A DNA stretch of 10,868 nucleotides, from contig JBFMAE010000248.1 of NCBI GenBank assembly GCA_040756085.1, positions 1-10,868 on the forward strand, in the 5' to 3' direction. Numbering within the stretch: the first letter of the stretch is position 1; each line of letters begins with the position of its first letter. The translations under genes and the position numbers were made by a program. Of this stretch, positions 6,288 to 10,868 are shown piece after piece. The stretch is from JBFMAE01 sp040756085 (lineage in GTDB: Bacteria > Desulfobacterota > BSN033 > UBA1163). The notes under the pieces are model-generated. The model was not told the DNA's origin. It saw only the letters and a program-made list of their open reading frames with translations, and made no database searches.

Positions 6288-6626
6288 ATGGATATAGATA
6301 AATTTATGGAGTTGACGAAAAAGTTGGATTCAAAAAAGAAGGGAAAGAAAGAAGAGCTGGAAAAGTTTAAAAATTTTTTCAGCCGATTCCATCTCTTGAA
6401 CCGTGCTTATTTGGACAAAGACACCTTTGAAAAGGCGCAGGATTCCATCTCATCCATGTCAGAGACAATAGCGAATACCATTCGTTTTTTAGATGATGAG
6501 ATCACTCGTTTGAGAAGCAAGCGGATGAAACTTCCCTTCGAAAATAGGACGCTCAGTGATATGCAGCGAGTCCAGAATAAAAATGAGATGCTGATTAAAG
6601 AATATCTGGTTGGGTTTCAAAAATAA
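6288..6626 (+). CDS. Small helical, highly charged protein of unknown function
   Basis: The product has 112 residues if started at ATG 6288, where GGAGG lies 4 nt upstream; an in-frame ATG at 6273 would add five residues and is preceded closely by AAAGGG. I do not recognise the family. The sequence is rich in Lys, Glu and Asp with no signal peptide, membrane segment or cysteine. It reads as two or three long helices: a very basic/acidic start (LDSKKKGKKEELEKFK), then an amphipathic stretch (SISSMSETIANTIRFLDDEI) that could form a coiled coil. The stop is 49 nt before the antitoxin gene and the same promoter may serve all three genes. Confidence 0.7.
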   Translation: MDIDKFMELTKKLDSKKKGKKEELEKFKNFFSRFHLLNRAYLDKDTFEKAQDSISSMSETIANTIRFLDDEITRLRSKRMKLPFENRTLSDMQRVQNKNEMLIKEYLVGFQK

Positions 6627-6675
6627 GAAGCAAAAAATTGTAGCAAGTAAAGTGGTTCAATTAAAGGAGTGAAAT

Positions 6676-6864
6676 ATGAGTACGGCAAAAGAGGAAGTTC
6701 GTAAAATGCTTGACAAGATTCCAGATGACGCGTCGTTCGAAGACATTCAATACCACATATACGTCCGGGAGAAGATCGAGATTGGTCTGAGGGACTTTAA
6801 GGAGGGACATGTACTGAGTCAGGAAGAAGTTGAACAAAGGATGTCCAAATGGCTCGGAAAGTAA
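6676..6864 (+). CDS. Antitoxin of a ParE/RelE-type toxin-antitoxin pair
   Basis: A 62-residue protein with AAGGAG six nt before its ATG. It resembles the short antitoxin-like proteins that accompany RelE/ParE toxins: an N-terminal helix (KEEVRKMLDKIPDDASFEDI), a central YVREKIEIGLRDFKEG and a C-terminal SQEEVEQRMSKWL. The C-terminal part probably wraps the toxin and the N-terminal part would mediate dimer or DNA contact; these roles come from the general class, not from visible motifs. It overlaps the toxin gene by 16 nt, implying coupled translation. Such pairs usually repress their own promoter. Confidence 0.75.
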   Translation: MSTAKEEVRKMLDKIPDDASFEDIQYHIYVREKIEIGLRDFKEGHVLSQEEVEQRMSKWLGK

Positions 6865-7178
6865 TGTGGGCCGAATCAGCTTGGAGAGATCTTGGGGAAG
6901 TTGCAGACTATATTGCTAAGGATTCTCCCCACTATGCAGCGGCATTTGTTCGTGAAGCACGGGACGCTGCGAGGTCATTGGCTGATCTCGCAGAACGAGG
7001 ACGAACAGTTCCAGAATTTAGTGATCCGAGCATCCGTGAGCTCTTGGTGAGAAGTTATCGTCTCATCTATCAGATAACAGAACAAACTGTAAATATTGTC
7101 GGATTTATTCACGGTGCACGTGATTTGTGGGCACTCTGGGAGCGAGAAAGAAGACCCAAATCTGGGGACATTGGTTAG
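6849..7178 (+). CDS. ParE/RelE superfamily toxin
   Basis: A 109-residue protein with the ParE/RelE fold signature: KVMWAESAWRDLGEVADYIA at the N-terminus, a helix with FVREARDAARSLADLAERGR, then the strands PSIRELLVRSYRLIYQI and VNIVGFIHGARDL. Family members act either as mRNA interferases on the ribosome (RelE) or as gyrase poisons (ParE); the sequence does not settle which. ATG 6849 is preceded by AAGGA 8 nt upstream and lies inside the antitoxin gene. An alternative ATG at 6864 (TAATG overlap) would remove the first strand, so 6849 is preferred. About 15 charged residues follow the conserved domain (WERERRPKSGDIG). Confidence 0.88.
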   Translation: MARKVMWAESAWRDLGEVADYIAKDSPHYAAAFVREARDAARSLADLAERGRTVPEFSDPSIRELLVRSYRLIYQITEQTVNIVGFIHGARDLWALWERERRPKSGDIG

Positions 7179-7234
7179 TAACAAGCTGAAGGATTGGCCT
7201 CCAAGTGCCATCGCACCTTTTTTCGCTTTGGAAG

Positions 7235-7262
7235 TTATCAGAAATTCCAGTTTCAGTATAAT
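7235..7262 (+). promoter_or_regulatory. Candidate sigma-70 promoter before the ABC operon
   Basis: TTATCA (7235-7240), 16 bp, then a perfect TATAAT (7257-7262). It lies 90 nt before the binding-protein remnant and 19 nt before the 24-codon ORF. The -35 box is weak. Confidence 0.4.
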
Positions 7263-7280
7263 AATATTACGATTAAAAGA

Positions 7281-7355
7281 ATGATCGAAATAGAGTGGAT
7301 AAAGGATCGTTTTAAAAGGGATGAATATAATTTATCGAAAGGAGGGGGAAAATGA
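7281..7355 (+). CDS. 24-codon ORF overlapping the next gene (leader peptide or DUF4258 remnant)
   Basis: ATG 7281 opens 24 codons ending in TGA at 7353-7355, which overlaps the ATG at 7352 as ATGA, the arrangement of translational coupling. No clear ribosome site precedes it. The stretch EWIKDRFKRDEYNLSK recalls the first residues of DUF4258 toxin-like proteins, after which the frame runs into the next gene's ribosome site (GGGK). It may be a truncated DUF4258 gene left by a rearrangement, a short leader peptide, or chance. The DUF4258 likeness is from memory and needs a search. Confidence 0.3.
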   Translation: MIEIEWIKDRFKRDEYNLSKGGGK

Positions 7356-7654
7356 TGAGGAGATATTTTTATACCATTACGGTCTTTCTTTGCATTTTTG
7401 TTCTTCTTACCTCCATGGCTGAGGCCTCGACAAAAGAGGTGGTCATCGTTACCTCTTTTCCAAAAGAGCTTTTCGAAACCTATAAGAAGGCCTTTGAAGC
7501 AAAATATTCCGGGGTGACGGTTGTGGTTCAGCAGAAACCCACCACACAAGGGGTTACCTACATCCGGGAGACAACCTCAAAACCGGAGGCGGATATCATG
7601 TGGGCCAGTGCTGTAACTTTTTTGAAAGGGCCCTTTTTAAAGAGTCGTTCCTGA
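7352..7654 (+). pseudogene. Truncated periplasmic binding protein of an Fe3+/polyamine-type ABC importer
   Basis: GGAGG 6 nt before ATG 7352 and a clear signal peptide (YFYTITVFLCIFVLLTSMAEA, cut before STKE) mark an exported protein. The mature start KEVVIVTSFPKELFETYKKAF and the later PEADIMWASA are typical of the FbpA/AfuA-like extracellular binding family. Family members have roughly 330-400 residues; here the likeness ends after about 87. At about 7612-7620 the DNA passes into permease sequence in another frame and stops at TGA 7652-7654 after 100 codons. This is best explained by one internal deletion removing the rest of this gene and the start of the permease gene. The peptide cannot be a working receptor. 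Confidence 0.85.
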
Positions 7655-9150
7655 ACAGTCTTACCGCAGGGCTCATGGCTGTCATCTTCGGCAGTCTGAT
7701 CAGCTTGCCTTTAGCCTTCTTCACCATCAAATACGATTTCAAGGGGAGGATGCTCATTCAGACTTTAGGGGTCCTTCCACTGGTGCTGCCACCCTATGTG
7801 GGTGCCGTGGCACTCCAACTGATCCTCGGCCGAAGCGGGGTGCTTAATCTCCTGCTCCTTCAATGGTTCGATATCTCGATCCCCTTCATGGAGGGGTTAA
7901 GGGGTGTGATCATCGTTCAAACCCTTCACTATTTTCCTTTTATCTTTCTCAACGCCTCCGCCTCTTTGGCCAACGTGGACCCTTCCCTGGAGGAGATGGC
8001 CCAGAATATGGGAGCCCATGGCCTCCGTCTCTTTCGAAGGGTGACTCTGCCGTTGATGATGCCCGGGTTTGTCGCAGGGGCCCTTCTGGTCTTCATCAAG
8101 GTGATCGATGATCTGGCCACGCCTTTAATTCTGAATTATACCAAAATGCTTGCACCACAGGCCTATCTTCGGGTGACGACGATCGGGATAGAAGATAAGG
8201 CAGGGTATGTGATCTGTGTGATCATGGTCGTTCTCTCTTTTCTCTCCCTCTGGGCGGCGATGAAATTTTTAAGCCGTTCAGAATATGCCATGGTTCAACG
8301 GGGCGGCACCGGGACCCCGATCTCAAAGAAGATCAGGGGTTGGAAATTAGGGTTTGTCTGGGCCTTCTCCTTTTTTGTCCTGGGCATCAGCCTCATCCCC
8401 CATCTCGGTATCTTCCTCCTTTCCTTTGCCAAAATCTGGAGTTTCTCGATCCTTCCAAAATCCTATACCCTGGGCAACTATGTGGAAATTTTTTATAGGA
8501 CCCCCCATTTTGTAATGAACACTCTCCTCTACTGCCTTCTGGCAGCCGGCATCGGTGTCCTTTTTGGATCGGTGATCGCATTTCTTCTGATACGGGGAAA
8601 GGTCTGGGGAAAAGGGCTTTTGGATGCCATTTCCATGATGCCTTTAGCCATCCCGGGGGTCGTTCTGGCTACGGGCTATCTGAGGGTATTTCACGGAACC
8701 AGTCTCCCTTTCATCCATCAACCCTTAACTTCTCTCTGGATCATCCTTGTCATTGCCTATGCAGCGAGAAGGCTCCCTTATACATTGAGATCCTGCTATG
8801 CTGCCATGCAGCAGATTCACATCTCCTTAGAGGAATCGGCATTGAATTTAGGAGCAAACCGGAAGAGGACATTTTTTAAAATCACTTTCCCGTTGATGAC
8901 CGGAGGCCTGATTGCTGGGGGGCTTCTGGCTTTCATCACTTCATCAGTGGAGTTGTCTTCTACGATCATGCTCGTTCCCCGGATGGAATATGGTCCACTT
9001 TCCTATGGAATCTATATCTATATGTAAAGTGCGGTTGGAAGAGGACCTGGCGCGGCCTTAGGTGTGGTTGCCATATTACTTGTTGCCATTGGGACCTATA
9101 TCGTTAATAAGGTATTTGCAGGAGGAAGCGGAACGGCTTTTAAGTTATAA
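7613..9150 (+). pseudogene. Two-domain ABC permease, N-terminally deleted and interrupted by a nonsense codon
   Basis: The inner-membrane channel of an FbpB/ThiP-like importer, with both halves of the usual fused permease visible. Conserved EAA loops are SLEEMAQNMGAHGLRLFRRV (near 7984-8043) and SLEESALNLGANRKRTFF (near 8824-8877), each followed by the expected LP or FP and a glycine. Many membrane helices are present, but the start codon and first helix region are missing because the frame emerges from the truncated binding-protein gene. At 9025-9027 TAA follows ...YGIYIYM; the same frame then continues for 40 codons (SAVGRGPGAALGVVAILLVA) to TAA at 9148-9150, which looks like the genuine C-terminal helix. 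One change such as CAA to TAA would explain it. TAA is not used for selenocysteine or pyrrolysine. Two separate lesions point to a decaying gene; a consensus error is possible for the nonsense codon. Confidence 0.85.
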
Positions 9151-9347
9151 GTTTTTCGGTTGGGCAGAGATATCTCCAAAGTTTTACAAATGCGGTCATT
9201 TGAGAGGGCAAAGGTAACCTTACCTTGTAAATAATCAATCTATATTGAAGTTTTTAATCGTTTGTAGTTAACGTGAAGATGTACCGCTGTAAAACTTTTT
9301 CGATACCCCTGCCCACCCTCTGGACTTGGGGCCAATTTTTCACCCTT

Positions 9348-9398
9348 CCCCTTTATTAAAGGGGGAATTAATTGTCTCCTCCCTTTTCTAAAGGGAGG
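9348..9398. repeat. Two hairpins in the gap before the ATPase gene
   Basis: CCCCTTTA-T-TAAAGGGG (9348-9364) and CCTCCCTTT-TCT-AAAGGGAGG (9378-9398) are perfect stem-loops. Neither is followed by a T-run, so termination is not supported. They are the only structure noticed in the 295-bp stretch 9151-9445 and resemble other C/T-rich palindromes of this window. Confidence 0.6.
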
Positions 9399-9445
9399 TG
9401 TGGAGGGATTATAAAAAAGAGTTATTTCCTAATGGGGAAGATAAG

Positions 9446-10558
9446 ATGAATAAGGCCACTGTGGTTCGGCTCATTAATTTATGGAAAAAGTTTGGTGATG
9501 TGGAAGCTGTGAGGGATGTCAATCTGACGATAGAAGGAGGTGATTTTTTTACTTTCCTCGGTCCAAGCGGTTGTGGTAAGACGACGATTCTTCGAATGAT
9601 TGCGGGATTCACCAGACCGGACGGAGGCCAAATCCTTTTTGATGATCAGGAGGTCAATGATGTCGCCCCGTGGAAGAGGGATGTCGGGATGGTCTTCCAA
9701 AATTATGCCCTCTGGCCCCACATGTCTGTTTTTGAAAATGTGGCCTTCGGTCTGAAAGAGAGAAACCTACCCAAATCCATAGTTCAGGGAAAGACCCAGC
9801 AGGCCCTCACCAAAGTCAATTTGGAGGGATTGGAAAAGAGGAGGCCCTCCGAACTATCAGGAGGGCAGCAGCAGAGGGTTGCATTAGCCCGGACGCTGGT
9901 AATCGAGCCAAGGCTCCTCCTCTTGGATGAGCCCTTGAGCAATTTGGATGCAAAACTTCGTGTCCAGATGAGACATGAGCTGGTTCGAATTCAAAGGGAT
10001 TTGGGCATCACCTCGATCTATGTCACCCATGACCAGGAAGAGGCACTCACCCTCTCCACTCGAATTGCGGTGATGTCCAAGGGAAGCGTCGTCCAGGTAG
10101 GGACACCGAAGGAAATTTATGAAAACCCGAGGAGCAAGGAAGTTGCTGATTTCGTAGGAACTTCTAATTTCTTTAAAGCCGAAGTGATTGAACTGATGGC
10201 GGACCGGGTTCGTGTAAAAACGGAAGAAGGGTTTCTCCTCTCAGTTGGGAGACGGGAGGAAATTTCGGTTGCTCTCGGATCAAGTATCCTTTTCAATATC
10301 CGGCCAGAATCGATTCAAATCTCCTATCCCGGTGAGAAACCCATTAATAGAAACCAAATCGAAGGGACAGTGAGAACTTCTGCATACCTCGGCTCATTGG
10401 TTCAATACGAAGTAGAGGTTTCCGGTGGGAAAAGGGTGAAGGTCAATGTGGTCAACCCGAGAAAGAAGGCACTCATTCAGGAAAGAGAACAAGTTTCCCT
10501 CACATTTTTATCAGAAGATGTCGTTGCGATCCCTCTAAAGGGATTACGTTCTGAATAA
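9446..10558 (+). CDS. ABC importer ATPase, Fe3+/spermidine-putrescine type (FbpC/PotA-like)
   Basis: A 370-residue ATP-hydrolysing subunit that would power uptake through the neighbouring permease. Walker A GPSGCGKTT (39-47), Q-loop with Q85 in FQNYALWPHMSV, signature LSGGQQQR (137-144), Walker B LLLLDEP (157-163), D-loop SNLDA and switch H195 in VTHDQ are all intact. Residues ~240-365 match the C-terminal TOBE regulatory region (NIRPESIQ at 284-291; YLGSLVQYEVE). Start taken at ATG 9446, with GGGGAAG about 7 nt upstream; a GTG at 9398 would add 16 residues but lies within a hairpin. It is the only undamaged part of the operon, so it may be orphaned or serve other permeases. The substrate (iron, polyamine, phosphonate or another) cannot be read from the ATPase. 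Confidence 0.92.
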   Translation: MNKATVVRLINLWKKFGDVEAVRDVNLTIEGGDFFTFLGPSGCGKTTILRMIAGFTRPDGGQILFDDQEVNDVAPWKRDVGMVFQNYALWPHMSVFENVAFGLKERNLPKSIVQGKTQQALTKVNLEGLEKRRPSELSGGQQQRVALARTLVIEPRLLLLDEPLSNLDAKLRVQMRHELVRIQRDLGITSIYVTHDQEEALTLSTRIAVMSKGSVVQVGTPKEIYENPRSKEVADFVGTSNFFKAEVIELMADRVRVKTEEGFLLSVGRREEISVALGSSILFNIRPESIQISYPGEKPINRNQIEGTVRTSAYLGSLVQYEVEVSGGKRVKVNVVNPRKKALIQEREQVSLTFLSEDVVAIPLKGLRSE

Positions 10559-10661
10559 GTTCTTTTGTCATTGCGTACCTGCCCTGCACCATATTAGGTT
10601 CAGGGCCTGCCGACAGATAGACAATCCGAGTATGTCCATTACAACTCATTTCAGAAAACAA

Positions 10662-10689
10662 TTGACATATTTGATAGCTATGATATTTT
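10662..10689 (+). promoter_or_regulatory. Candidate sigma-70 promoter before the recombinase
   Basis: A perfect TTGACA (10662-10667) is followed by 16 bp and TATTTT (10684-10689). The start would be near 10696, about 55 nt before the ATG. The rest of the gap 10559-10747 holds only a weak GCCCTG...CAGGGC pairing (10581-10586 with 10601-10606). Confidence 0.5.
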
Positions 10690-10750
10690 GCATACAAAAA
10701 TAAACATCTCCAATTCCTCTCCCTTTAACTTCAAAAATAATGGGGGCATG

Positions 10751-10868
10751 ATGGCCAGAATCCATATTGCAAATGATCCATCTGGTCGCATAATCGTTTC
10801 CTTCCCGTATGATCTTCTCCTTGTTGAAAAGGTAAAATCAATTAACGACCGCAGATGGCACCCTGCTG
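10751..10868 (+). CDS. Start of a probable tyrosine recombinase/integrase (partial, cut by right edge)
   Basis: From ATG 10751 (or the adjoining ATG 10748) 39 codons stay open to the window end. The translation contains GRIIVSFPYDLLLVEKVK and DRRWHPA, which I recognise as the leading segment of XerD-like tyrosine recombinases in deltaproteobacteria and related groups. This segment resembles the HARP-type motif and comes before the SAM-like core-binding domain. The catalytic domain with its Arg-His-Arg-Tyr residues would lie outside. The GGGGG before the ATGs is only 1-4 nt away, a weak ribosome site. The open frame, promoter and motif support a real gene; the family call is moderate. Confidence 0.55.
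   Translation, partial: MARIHIANDPSGRIIVSFPYDLLLVEKVKSINDRRWHPA

Noticed and set aside
7205..7223. Terminator after the toxin gene (GTGC-CATC-GCAC then T6)
   Set aside because: The stem is only 4 bp, too weak to claim although a T-run follows.
9025..9027. Recoded stop codon (selenocysteine or pyrrolysine)
   Set aside because: The codon is TAA, which is used for neither, and the gene already carries a 5' deletion.
9398..9445. GTG start for the ATPase at 9398
   Set aside because: It falls at the end of a hairpin repeat. ATG 9446 has an acceptable ribosome site and gives the usual N-terminus.

Overview
The window looks like chromosomal DNA of a Gram-negative, probably anaerobic bacterium, most likely a Desulfobacterota (deltaproteobacterial) lineage. 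The pointers are a textbook sigma-54 promoter, a GlcD/HdrC-type flavin and iron-sulfur protein, ABC-uptake and ParE-type toxin genes, and many small palindromic repeats between genes. This taxonomic call is inference; no rRNA or other marker is present.

Left part (1-5850, minus strand) concerns nitrogen assimilation. Reading leftwards, a sigma-54 promoter (about 5832-5847) drives a roughly 190-nt leader. The leader carries two 34-nt near-identical motifs, an intrinsic terminator built from the second motif, a perfect 22-bp palindrome and a strong ribosome binding site. Behind it lies glnA, a 442-residue type I-alpha glutamine synthetase. A 460-bp gap full of repeats separates it from a giant open frame (3839 to beyond position 1, at least 1279 residues). 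That frame fuses a GlcD-like FAD oxidase, an HdrC/GlcF-like pair of [4Fe-4S] motifs, a 2x[4Fe-4S] ferredoxin, a degenerate glutamate-synthase-like FMN barrel and the start of a second, canonical-looking one. It has no stop codon in the window. Together these suggest a GS/GOGAT-like module in which electrons for glutamate synthesis could come from a hydroxyacid rather than NADPH. That is a hypothesis.

Middle (5850-7180, plus strand): a 190-bp MITE-like inverted-repeat element with 5-bp target duplications, a sigma-70-like promoter, an unrecognised small helical protein, and an overlapping antitoxin/ParE-RelE toxin pair.

Right part (7180-10868, plus strand): a decaying ABC importer operon of the Fe3+/polyamine (FbpABC/PotABCD-like) type. 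The binding protein is cut off after about 87 codons and joined out of frame to a permease that has lost its N-terminus and also carries an in-frame TAA. The ATPase gene is intact. After a promoter-bearing gap, the window ends in the first 39 codons of what looks like a tyrosine recombinase.

Gaps without genes: 3840-4301 (repeats only), 5848-6272 (MITE and promoter), 9151-9445 (two hairpins), 10559-10747 (promoter).
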